DNA of 11,014 nt from Planctomycetota bacterium. GTDB taxonomy: Bacteria > Planctomycetota > Phycisphaerae > WQYP01. Shown piece by piece: positions 1 through 7,009 of the stretch (position 1 is its first letter; each line of letters starts with the position of its first letter). A model generated the notes under the pieces. That model was not told the DNA's origin and ran no database searches. It saw nothing but the letters and a program-made list of their open reading frames with translations. A program made the translations under genes and the position numbers. The stretch lies in contig JAJZOA010000084.1 of NCBI GenBank assembly GCA_021852225.1, forward strand, positions 1-11,014, written 5' to 3'.

Positions 1-625
1 CTTCGAGGACGGACAGGGTTACATCGCTTGGCGCGCCGGTGGCGTCAATGGTTTTGAAATCTCCCTGTTGAGCATAAAACGAAATAAGAGGAGCCATACT
101 TTCCTGATACGTGTGAATCCGTGTCCGTACCACTTCAGGCTGGTCGTCCTCGCGGATGATCAGCGCACTCTCGTCGTTGTCACAATGGCCGGGAACTTTT
201 GGCGGCATGGAATCCAGATGATAAACCGCCAGGCAGACCGGGCATATTCGGCGCCCTTCAAAACGACGGGCGAGCACAGACGGATCGACCACAAAATTTA
301 AAACCAAGCCAAGCGGCCGATTGGCGTTCTGCAGCATGGTACGCAAGGCCTGCGCCTGTGGCAGCGTACGCGGAAAGCCGTCAAGCACAAAACCGCGATT
401 CAGCGCGGCGATCTTTTTTTCCATCAGGCGGATCATCAAGTCGTCGGGCACCAGCAGGCCATTGTCAATAAAATCCCGAATGCGCATGCCCAATGGCGAA
501 CCGCTCATCTTTTCGCCGCGCAGAAGGTCACCACTTGAAAGGTGAACCAGGTTGAATTCCTGACAAATGCGAACAGCCTGCGTTCCCTTCCCGGCACCCG
601 GTGGTCCCAAGAGGGCGATTCTCAT
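1..625 (-). CDS. adk: Adenylate kinase, 3' end missing (zinc-lid type)
   Basis: Adenylate kinase interconverts ATP + AMP and 2 ADP in the cytosol. The reading frame is open from an ATG at 625 down to the window edge, giving 208 residues; typical long-lid enzymes have about 215, so only the last few residues are missing. Visible motifs are the P-loop GPPGAGKGT (residues 7-15), SSGDLLR (30-36) of the AMP site, DGFPRT (82-87), and a long lid with C128, C131, C148 and D151. That Cys3-Asp spacing matches the structural zinc site of the Bacillus-type enzyme. REDD (158-161) and the following arginines complete the lid and catalytic set. The ATG overlaps the secY stop codon (ATGA), and AAAGGA lies 8 bases upstream inside secY, so translation is probably coupled. 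secY-adk order is common in bacterial spc-type operons. No frameshift or missing motif was seen. Confidence 0.96.
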   Translation of the reverse strand, partial: MRIALLGPPGAGKGTQAVRICQEFNLVHLSSGDLLRGEKMSGSPLGMRIRDFIDNGLLVPDDLMIRLMEKKIAALNRGFVLDGFPRTLPQAQALRTMLQNANRPLGLVLNFVVDPSVLARRFEGRRICPVCLAVYHLDSMPPKVPGHCDNDESALIIREDDQPEVVRTRIHTYQESMAPLISFYAQQGDFKTIDATGAPSDVTLSVLE

Positions 626-2067
626 GCGGCCGATCCTTTAACCGGCCGTATGCTTGTGGCAGACCCCTGGGCGGCGGCGGGTTTGCGCCGCGCGGAAGAC
701 GAACTTTCCGGTTCCAACAGGCTGCCATAATTCCGCATGACCAGATTCGCTTCAACGCGGTTAATGAAGTCCAGCAGCACACTGACCACAATCAGCAGGC
801 CGGTACCCCCAAGGAACTGGGTAATCATGTAATTCACGCCCATATAGCGGGAAACCACCGTGGGCACCAAGGCGATAACCGCCAGAAACGCCGCGCCGCA
901 ATAGGTAATTCGCGTCATGACGTTTTCCAGATATTCTGCGGTACGCTTGCCGGGGCGAAGCCCCTTGATGAAACTGCCGTAGTCGCGCAACTGATCGGCC
1001 ATTTCCTTGGGACGGAACTGGACGGTGTTCCAGAAATAAGAGAAGAAGAAAATCATGGCCACATAACAGACAATATACAGGTAGTGGCCGGTAATAAGCG
1101 AGCTTTCCAGCACCTGAAAAACGCGGAACTGGCCCAGATGCGGCGAAAGCCATTGCAGCACAACCGTCGGAATCAGCATAAGCGAACTGGCGAATATGAT
1201 CGGCATGACGCCACCATGATTCACGCGCAACGGAAGGTACTGGGTCTGGCCGCCGTATACACGATTCCCGCGGATATGCTTGGCCTGTTGAATGCTAAGA
1301 CGGCGCTGGGCCTGTTCAAGAATAATAGCGCCAGCCGAAACGCTGACAAAAGCCGCCAGAAGAAACATGATCGTTCCGATGCCATAGCGGTGATTTTCCG
1401 CGCCCGCCACAGTCAGCGAGGTATGTTTGTACAGACTGGCAATGGCCGAGGGCATGCGCGAAACAATACTGGCCATAATGATCAGCGATACGCCATTGCC
1501 GATGCCGAACGCGTCTATCTGTTCGCCCAACCACATCAGGAAAATACTTCCCGCAGACATGGCCAGGAGTCCGGTGATCCAGAACAGTGTCAGATGATGG
1601 TAATAGGTGTTCGGGTAAAGCAGGCCATGGGCCCGATGGGGTGATGTGGCGGTGAGATATTTCAGCCAGACCACAGACTGGATGACGCAAAGTACCACGG
1701 TGGCATAGCGTGTCCATTCATTTATTTTACGCATTCCGGGCTCGCCTTCCTTTTGCAGTTTTTCAAGCGAAGGGATGACCGTACCCAGAAGCTGAAAGAT
1801 AATTGAAGCACTGATGTAAGGCATGATACCCAGCCCAAAGATGGTACTCATACCAAGGTTGCCGCCCGAAAAGAGCGACAGATAGTTGCTGATCTGCCCG
1901 ACGGCGGAGTTGGACTGCTGAGAAACGAAAAGACTTAATGCGTGGGTATCGACACCGGGCAGCGGCACGAAAAAGCCGATGCGATATACGCAGAGCAAGC
2001 CAACTGTGAACAGCAGCTTATTGCGCAGTTCTGGAATGCGGAAAATATTAAACAGTGTCTTGAACAC
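622..2067 (-). CDS. secY: Protein translocase subunit SecY
   Basis: SecY forms the membrane channel of the Sec translocon with SecE and SecG. The 481-residue product has the expected ten hydrophobic segments. Family landmarks are the N-terminal IPELRNK (11-17) before TM1, YRIGFFVPLPG (28-38), the TM2 stretch GLGIMPYISASI (78-89), EQIDAFGIGNG (182-192), QTQYLPLRVN (274-283), the cytosolic ribosome/SecA-contact loop SFIKGLRPGKRT (365-376), and GGTGLLIVVSVLLD (420-433) in TM10. The tail after 450 is Ser/Ala-rich with several basic residues and is poorly conserved in the family. I choose the GTG at 2065-2067 because GAGG sits 6 bases upstream, and the resulting N-terminus (FKTLFNIFRIPELRNK) aligns with Bacillus-type SecY. 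An in-frame ATG at 2089-2091 would add eight residues but has no ribosome site. The stop overlaps adk. Upstream lies a promoter and a tRNA on the other strand rather than rplO. Confidence 0.96.
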   Translation of the reverse strand: MFKTLFNIFRIPELRNKLLFTVGLLCVYRIGFFVPLPGVDTHALSLFVSQQSNSAVGQISNYLSLFSGGNLGMSTIFGLGIMPYISASIIFQLLGTVIPSLEKLQKEGEPGMRKINEWTRYATVVLCVIQSVVWLKYLTATSPHRAHGLLYPNTYYHHLTLFWITGLLAMSAGSIFLMWLGEQIDAFGIGNGVSLIIMASIVSRMPSAIASLYKHTSLTVAGAENHRYGIGTIMFLLAAFVSVSAGAIILEQAQRRLSIQQAKHIRGNRVYGGQTQYLPLRVNHGGVMPIIFASSLMLIPTVVLQWLSPHLGQFRVFQVLESSLITGHYLYIVCYVAMIFFFSYFWNTVQFRPKEMADQLRDYGSFIKGLRPGKRTAEYLENVMTRITYCGAAFLAVIALVPTVVSRYMGVNYMITQFLGGTGLLIVVSVLLDFINRVEANLVMRNYGSLLEPESSSSARRKPAAAQGSATSIRPVKGSAA

Positions 2068-2079
2068 AAAAAACCTCGC
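2065..2079 (-). promoter_or_regulatory. Ribosome binding site deciding a GTG start for secY
   Basis: On the minus strand GCGAGG is followed by six T and then GTG. The GAGG core is at 2074-2077 and the GTG at 2065-2067. The in-frame ATG 24 bases upstream is preceded by GCCTGAATA, which has no Shine-Dalgarno match. All other gene starts that are visible here (adk, and the genes starting at 5159, 6916 and 9583) do have such a match, so the GTG is preferred. Confidence 0.7.
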
Positions 2080-2101
2080 TGCCGCGGACATTATTCAGGC
2101 T

Positions 2102-2123
2102 GGCGGAAGCGTCAACTTCCGCC
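2102..2123 (-). promoter_or_regulatory. Perfect 8-bp hairpin in the secY leader
   Basis: GGCGGAAG and CTTCCGCC form a perfect 8-bp GC-rich inverted repeat around a 6-base loop. It lies inside the predicted secY 5' untranslated region, about 21 bases after the inferred transcription start and 34 bases before the GTG start. No U-tract follows, so it is not a standard intrinsic terminator. It could be an mRNA-stabilising element or a protein binding site; which one cannot be told from the sequence. Confidence 0.55.
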
Positions 2124-2150
2124 CTGGGCCTGGGGAAATTCAAGCCCACA

Positions 2151-2180
2151 ATTGTAGCAGAAGACAGGGCCGACCGACAA
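2151..2180 (-). promoter_or_regulatory. Sigma70-type promoter for secY-adk
   Basis: On the minus strand TTGTCG (2175-2180) is followed by an 18-base spacer and TACAAT (2151-2156), close matches to the -35 and -10 consensus. The transcription start would be near 2144, giving a leader of roughly 77 bases before the GTG. The position, directly upstream of secY with a divergent tRNA behind it, supports a dedicated promoter. Confidence 0.65.
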
Positions 2181-2228
2181 ATGGTCGAAACGGCAATTCG
2201 TTCCAGCGAAAAAGAAACGTGCGCGGGT

Positions 2229-2257
2229 TTGACTTGAAGGGGCGATTGTGCGAAAAT
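2229..2257 (+). promoter_or_regulatory. Extended -10 promoter for tRNA-fMet
   Basis: TTGACT (2229-2234), a 17-base spacer ending in TGC, then GAAAAT (2252-2257) gives a -35 box and an extended -10 element. Transcription would start near 2264, about 6 bases before the tRNA. The A-rich run GCGAAAAAGAAACG just upstream of the -35 box resembles an UP element, as often seen at stable RNA promoters. The -10 hexamer itself matches consensus at only four of six positions. Confidence 0.6.
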
Positions 2258-2269
2258 AAGTATCTTGAT

Positions 2270-2343
<74 letters not shown>

Positions 2344-2346
2344 ATT

Positions 2347-2375
2347 AAAAAGGCCGGCCCAAAGCCGGCTTTTTT
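2347..2375. terminator. Bidirectional intrinsic terminator
   Basis: GCCGGC (2353-2358), loop CCAAA, GCCGGC (2364-2369), followed by six T on the plus strand and preceded by five A. On the minus strand the same stem is followed by CTTTTTAATT. It can therefore end the tRNA-fMet transcript on the plus strand and also a minus-strand transcript arriving from the GH92 gene. The plus-strand role is nearly certain from its position; the minus-strand role is inferred. Confidence 0.9.
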
Positions 2376-2376
2376 A

Positions 2377-2687
2377 TTGGCAGAGCAGATCAAACCTTAA
2401 CAAGGGTACAAAATAATTAGGCTGCGGCAAAGGAAAAAGTCTTCGCCCGCAAAATCAACTCAGGGCACAATTCATGCGGCGGCAGGAATCGGGAGTTGGG
2501 TGTTCATGTCGAACGCCGTTTCACTGCCAATCGCATCGTCGCCCCATTCGCTTTCACCATCCAGGCGCCTTAGCCCGCAAAGCCTTTAAACATGCCGCCA
2601 GATTGAAAACTCAATCGCCATGCGTATGCCCGGAACCAATCGGGTGGAACGCATGCGCCCTGGAGGCCTCATATCGATGCTACTGAT
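2377..2687. other. Gene-free boundary between core genes and sugar locus
   Basis: No convincing gene was found on either strand in these 311 bases. The open frames present have unrelated, low-complexity translations and no ribosome site or recognisable domain. The region separates the tRNA terminator from the 3' end of the GH92 gene. It holds the inverted repeats listed at 2601-2655. No direct repeats, insertion sequence ends or attachment-site duplication of the tRNA 3' end were seen. Confidence 0.6.
2601..2655 (-). other. Two adjacent hairpins downstream of the GH92 gene
   Basis: The first met in GH92 transcription is a long imperfect stem: CATGCGT (2619-2625) pairs with ACGCATG (2649-2655), and inside it CCCG (2629-2632) pairs with CGGG (2641-2644). 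It starts about 33 bases past the GH92 stop. Three bases further on is a 6-bp stem, GATTGA/TCAATC (2601-2616). Neither is followed by a convincing U-tract. They may stabilise the 3' end of the operon mRNA or slow polymerase; chance pairing is also possible. Confidence 0.35.
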
Positions 2688-5159
2688 TTAACTCAGCAGG
2701 CCGGAGGGTGGGCGGTGTTTAGGATCGGTAGCCCAGTCCTTATCCGGAGTGGCGGACATTTGGAACACCAGATCGCCGCCGCGGGTAATTTCTTCATGGG
2801 TGATCCAGGATCGTTCAAGAATCTTGCCGTTGAGTTTCACCTGCTTAATGTAACAATTGGCGGCGCTGTTATGATGCGCCACAATGGTGAATCTTGTTTT
2901 GGTGTGCGGGTTATTGATATCAACCCTGTTTACCAGTGGGCTTCCAATCACGTAAACACCCGTGACTGCATTGACCGGATAAAAGCCCAGCGCCCCCATG
3001 GCAAAGCAACTGGACAACTGGCCGCAATCGTCATTGCCGGGAATACCGGTGGGCGTATTGTTGTAAAGGGCGAGAATTTTTCGGACCCAGTACTGAGTTT
3101 TCCAGGCCGCCCCGGCAAATGGATAGAGATAGGGAATGTGGTTGCTCGGCTCATTGCCCTGGGCATCCTGACCGACCATACCGCTGATATCCGGCGGCGA
3201 TTGGTACACCTGTGAGGGTGCCCGGAAAAAGGCGTCGAGCTTGGCGATGAAATTCTGATCGCCCCCCATAAGAGCGATTAATCCGGGCACGTCCTGCATC
3301 ACATTAAAGGTGGCCTGCCAACTGTCGGATTCGGTGAAGTCATGCCAGTATTCCTGGTCCGGGCGGAAGGGTTCCCGCCAGCGGCCATCGGCAAGTTTGC
3401 CCCGCATAAATCCCGATTTTGAGTCAAACAGGTTGCGGTAATTCTGCGCCAATTTATAAAACATGCTGGCATCTTCATGTTTTCCCAACATTTGCGCCAT
3501 GGCACCCACACACCAGTAGTCGTAGGCAAAATCCAGCGTGCGCGAAACCGATTGCTGCCCGGGCGCAGATGCCACGTAACCCAGCGTGCGGAACTGTTCC
3601 TGAAGGGCCTTGTTGTTGTTCGCCGTAGCACCCACAAGTGCCGTATCGCGCATGGCGGCGTAGGCGGCCGACACGTCAAAATCGCGGAATCCGCGGGCAT
3701 AGGCGCCGGCGATCATCCCGACAACATGAAAGCCGGTCATACACCAGGTTTCATTGCCCCACAGTGGCCAGACCGGCAGAGAATGCTGACCCAACTGCTG
3801 GTAATCGACCAGCAGCGTGCTGATGACTCCGCCGACCCGTTGCGGCTGTGTCAGCATGATAAAAGGGAATTCGCCCCGGTATATATCCCAAATGGAAAGT
3901 GTGGTGTACTTGGTAAAGCCGGGATTTGCATGATTTTTGTGATCTTGGCCGCGGTAGGTGCCATCCACATCGTTAAATGTAGCCGGAGCGATCAGGCCGT
4001 GGTAGGCGGCGCTGTAAAATGTTTCCGAAAGCGCTTTATCGGAAAATTCCGCGTTAAAGCAGGCCAGTTCATTCCCCCATGCGGCCTGCGTCCGGGATTT
4101 AACAGACTGAAAATTCCAATGCGGAATTTCCGCCGCCAGATTTTTCCTGGCCCCTTCAATTCCCGTGCAGGAAATACCGACCCGCACCACCAGAGGCCGA
4201 CGTGACGGAGCGTGGCTGAATATGGCTTTGACCTGTGTACCGGAAAACTTTCGGGCGGAAGGGCTGATATTTTCCGTTTTGCGACCATCCACGGAAACAT
4301 CATAACTGGCGATCGGCTCGCTGAATTCGATAACAAAATAGACTTGCTTATCCGCCGCCCAGCCATGGGTATAGCGCTTGCCGCTGATAGTGGTGGGGCT
4401 TTCAACATTTAATTGTGCATGATAAACCGAACAGCCAAGTCCATGAACCAGGTCCAGAATAACGCCGCGCCGGGTCGCCGCGGGCAGCGCTGGATATGTA
4501 TAGCGGTGCATGCCGCAGCGCGTGGTGGCGGTGAGTTCCGCCTTTACTCCGGGTTTTTGCAGATATACGCTGTAATAACCGGCGCGAACCACTTCCTGTT
4601 TATGGGAAAATGGCGAGGCGTAATTCTCACCGCCGGCGGAAACCCAGCCGGAATCATGACCCAGCGCAACGGTTTGCATTTCGTGCTGGCCGCGCGGCTT
4701 GTGGGCATCCCATCCCCAATTGGCGCCTTCCACCACAGGCATCAGCAGAACATCGCCAAGGTCTTTGGCTCCGGTGCCCTGCAAATGGGTATGGCTGAAG
4801 CCCAGAACGGTGTTGTCCGGATAGTGGTAACCCGAACAATGATCCCAATGATACAGGTCCCAGCGGCTATTCCATTTGGGTTCCGGTGGACCGGCTGTGT
4901 CCGGACTTAATTGAACCAGGCCAAACGGTGCCGCTGCGCCGGGAAAGGTATGGCCATGCCAGCCGGTGCCGACAATCGGACGAACATACGCAAGACCGGT
5001 TGCCTCGGGTCGGGACTCGAAGTTCCCATTGGCTCTGGCAACGGATACAGATGATCCGGTCGGGTCCAGTCGGTCGATCATGACCGCTGCGGCGGCCACG
5101 GCAACCGCCCCCTGCAGAAATTCCCGTCGGCGAATGCTTTTTGAATTTTCAACTTTCAT
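2688..5159 (-). CDS. Tat-exported GH92 alpha-mannosidase
   Basis: GH92 enzymes are calcium-dependent, inverting exo-alpha-mannosidases acting on N-glycans and mannans. The 823-residue protein is of normal length and covers the family from end to end. The N-terminal beta-sandwich has VRPIVGTGWHGHTFPG (59-74), HCSGYHYPDN (107-116) and FSHTHLQGTG (121-130). The (alpha/alpha)6 domain has DVDGTYRGQD (397-406), SIWDIYRGEFP (422-432), WPLWGNETWCM (464-474) with E470 at the position of the general acid, GNEPSNHIPYLY (668-679), and GNDDCGQ (708-714) in the segment that supplies the general base. Retention of a glutamate at 470 argues for a normal mannosidase. The N-terminus has RRREFLQG (10-17) followed by an alanine-rich hydrophobic stretch, a Tat signal. 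AAGGA lies 6 bases before the ATG. It starts 35 bases after the GxGYxYP gene and is the last gene of the unit. The exact linkage cleaved cannot be read from sequence. Confidence 0.95.
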   Translation of the reverse strand: MKVENSKSIRRREFLQGAVAVAAAAVMIDRLDPTGSSVSVARANGNFESRPEATGLAYVRPIVGTGWHGHTFPGAAAPFGLVQLSPDTAGPPEPKWNSRWDLYHWDHCSGYHYPDNTVLGFSHTHLQGTGAKDLGDVLLMPVVEGANWGWDAHKPRGQHEMQTVALGHDSGWVSAGGENYASPFSHKQEVVRAGYYSVYLQKPGVKAELTATTRCGMHRYTYPALPAATRRGVILDLVHGLGCSVYHAQLNVESPTTISGKRYTHGWAADKQVYFVIEFSEPIASYDVSVDGRKTENISPSARKFSGTQVKAIFSHAPSRRPLVVRVGISCTGIEGARKNLAAEIPHWNFQSVKSRTQAAWGNELACFNAEFSDKALSETFYSAAYHGLIAPATFNDVDGTYRGQDHKNHANPGFTKYTTLSIWDIYRGEFPFIMLTQPQRVGGVISTLLVDYQQLGQHSLPVWPLWGNETWCMTGFHVVGMIAGAYARGFRDFDVSAAYAAMRDTALVGATANNNKALQEQFRTLGYVASAPGQQSVSRTLDFAYDYWCVGAMAQMLGKHEDASMFYKLAQNYRNLFDSKSGFMRGKLADGRWREPFRPDQEYWHDFTESDSWQATFNVMQDVPGLIALMGGDQNFIAKLDAFFRAPSQVYQSPPDISGMVGQDAQGNEPSNHIPYLYPFAGAAWKTQYWVRKILALYNNTPTGIPGNDDCGQLSSCFAMGALGFYPVNAVTGVYVIGSPLVNRVDINNPHTKTRFTIVAHHNSAANCYIKQVKLNGKILERSWITHEEITRGGDLVFQMSATPDKDWATDPKHRPPSGLLS

Positions 5160-5194
5160 AATATGTCCTTACCTTAATAAGAGAAACCAGTCGA

Positions 5195-6916
5195 TTAGTG
5201 TTTCAGAGCCGAATTCTGCCGCATCGCCTGCCGATACAACGCTGCGAGTTGCGATGGCGTTACATCCACATAGCGCGGACCAAGAATCTTAAGAGTACGC
5301 GCCAATTGCGGCAGATTGTTCTGCCAGTTCCAGACAAACACATTGATAAATGCCGGCCGATGCTTTCCCGTGCGATCACGAATTTGCGCCGCGGTCTGCC
5401 GGGCGCTGTGGGCAAAGGTCATGGCGCGGAATACCGGCTGACCGGTCTTGAGCGTGTAAGTAAACTGACGGTAATGCTTTTCGCCCTGATAGCCGTAGTC
5501 CGGCATCAGAAAGCGCACTTCCGGCAAAGCGCGGCCCACGCGGGCAATGCTGGCCGGATTCACGCCCATCAGACGGAGGGTTTTCATGTCCATGCGCCGC
5601 ATATACCGCCAGGTCCAACGGTAAAACGCATGGAATGCCCGTTTCTGATCGGTGAGCCGCTTGGCCCATTGCGGGGGATACATGTAACCGGCACCGGAAA
5701 CATCGCAGATAAATTCATCTTTCGGCGAAGCATGCGCATAGTACCATTTGACCAGCGTGGGGGCTTCATCCAGAAGCGTCGGCCCCATACCCCAGCCGAT
5801 GGCGAATTTGCCGTGGTCCGGATTGTTAAACCAGTGCAGAAAAAAATTGTACCAGGCGCACAGGTTGTCGCCATCGGAAATGGTAAAGGAAAGATAGACT
5901 TTGGATGGATCGTATGTCGGGGGTGGAAGAAATTTTTGCCGCATCGTCGCCTGGCGCACACCGCTGAATACGGACATATTCTGAAGATAATCGCTGACAA
6001 CCGTAATTTTTGCAAACTGCGATGCCAGTGTGACGCCCGGACCTTCATCCAGTCCCATGCCGTCGCCATGCCACCAGAATCCGCGCACCACGCCATCGCG
6101 CGGGGTATGGGCGAAAAGAAGTTCCACTTGCCTGCGTTCGGCGGCCATATTTGCGCCGGGCTTTCCGGCGGCCTTAGGGCCGGTGACCCAGAAGGTCATG
6201 CCTTTGGCCGCGATAATCTGGTCGATACTGCCATCGGCCAGCAGCGGCGGGTCCAGGCACAAAAACAGAAATGGATTCATTTTGGGTGCCAGATTGACCC
6301 GCAGATAGCGCAACGCCCCGGCATCGGAATGAAATTTTCCTCGCAAATCCACCCGAATTAGCAGATGAAGTTTCTTTGCCAGCGCGGGCGTGGCAATAAC
6401 CAGATCATCCACCGCCGCTACATCGGCGGCAATGTCCGGCGATTCATAAATTTTCGGATCCGGCACGACCGCGCCGCGAATAGATGAAGCAAATCGGCGC
6501 ACCAGAGAAAGCGGATGGCGCACCAGAATGGGTGTGCCGGTTTCGTGCTGCTTTTGCATCTGACCTAGCCAGAAACGGTCGATTCCCGACCATATCAAAA
6601 ATATCCGCGGCTGTTTGCGATTCACAATTCCCTGAAGGCTTCCCAGCAGGATGCGCTGGGAGGCGGGAAGATGCTGCATATCCGCCACAAACAGGTGGCT
6701 CGCCGGCGCCGGCATTTTCGGCTGAAGTGTAGGATATGGCCGGCGCATTTTGGGCAATGTGATATGCCAAAGCGCCGAATCCCGGCCCGCCGCAATCGCG
6801 TGTCGACCGCAACACAAGATGCTCCAGGCACACGCGAATGCCACTGCGACGATTCGCCGAAAGCCGGGGGCACCGACCGTGCGGATCGCTAAATCAGATT
6901 GGCGATTTAACAGCAT
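5195..6916 (-). CDS. GxGYxYP-family putative glycoside hydrolase, exported
   Basis: The 573-residue product carries the family signature GAGYMYP at 408-414, fitting GxGYxYP. Other probable family motifs are SDGDN (347-351), WWHGDGMGLDEG (281-292), GWGMGPTLLDEAP (374-386) and NVFVWNW (525-531). The family (Pfam GxGYxYP N- and C-terminal domains) is annotated as a putative glycoside hydrolase, mainly by context; I know of no settled activity. Conserved acids such as D348, D350, D285, D290 and E291 are candidates for catalysis, which is inference. Residues 19-43 form a basic-then-hydrophobic segment ending in AIAA, consistent with a Sec signal peptide, so the protein acts outside the cytoplasm. 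AGGAG sits 4 bases before the ATG. It lies 93 bases after the DUF4965 gene and 35 bases before GH92, which ties it closely to mannose-containing glycans. No truncation or frameshift was seen. Confidence 0.85.
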   Translation of the reverse strand: MLLNRQSDLAIRTVGAPGFRRIVAVAFACAWSILCCGRHAIAAGRDSALWHITLPKMRRPYPTLQPKMPAPASHLFVADMQHLPASQRILLGSLQGIVNRKQPRIFLIWSGIDRFWLGQMQKQHETGTPILVRHPLSLVRRFASSIRGAVVPDPKIYESPDIAADVAAVDDLVIATPALAKKLHLLIRVDLRGKFHSDAGALRYLRVNLAPKMNPFLFLCLDPPLLADGSIDQIIAAKGMTFWVTGPKAAGKPGANMAAERRQVELLFAHTPRDGVVRGFWWHGDGMGLDEGPGVTLASQFAKITVVSDYLQNMSVFSGVRQATMRQKFLPPPTYDPSKVYLSFTISDGDNLCAWYNFFLHWFNNPDHGKFAIGWGMGPTLLDEAPTLVKWYYAHASPKDEFICDVSGAGYMYPPQWAKRLTDQKRAFHAFYRWTWRYMRRMDMKTLRLMGVNPASIARVGRALPEVRFLMPDYGYQGEKHYRQFTYTLKTGQPVFRAMTFAHSARQTAAQIRDRTGKHRPAFINVFVWNWQNNLPQLARTLKILGPRYVDVTPSQLAALYRQAMRQNSALKH

Positions 6917-7009
6917 ATTGCTCCTGTGGGAAAAACCGGCGGCGATTCAGCCCGACCACCCGCGGACCATTTATTTCATCAGCAAAACCAAGAGCCGCCT
7001 GCGACGGGG

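Noticed and set aside
601..1644. Long plus-strand open frame (347 codons) opposite secY
   Set aside because: It is antisense to a clear secY with all family motifs; its translation is rich in His, Gln and Arg, with no recognisable domain and no ribosome site.
2474..2686. Possible small plus-strand gene of 70 codons in the boundary region
   Set aside because: No ribosome site, unusual Cys/His-rich random-looking product and no homology that I can recognise.
5198..6361. Long plus-strand open frame (387 codons) opposite the GxGYxYP gene
   Set aside because: Shadow of the coding strand gene, which has signature motifs, a signal peptide and a Shine-Dalgarno site.
6917..7009. Regulatory element in the 93-base gap before the GxGYxYP gene
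   Set aside because: Only short scattered GC-rich complementarity was seen, with no stable stem or U-tract.
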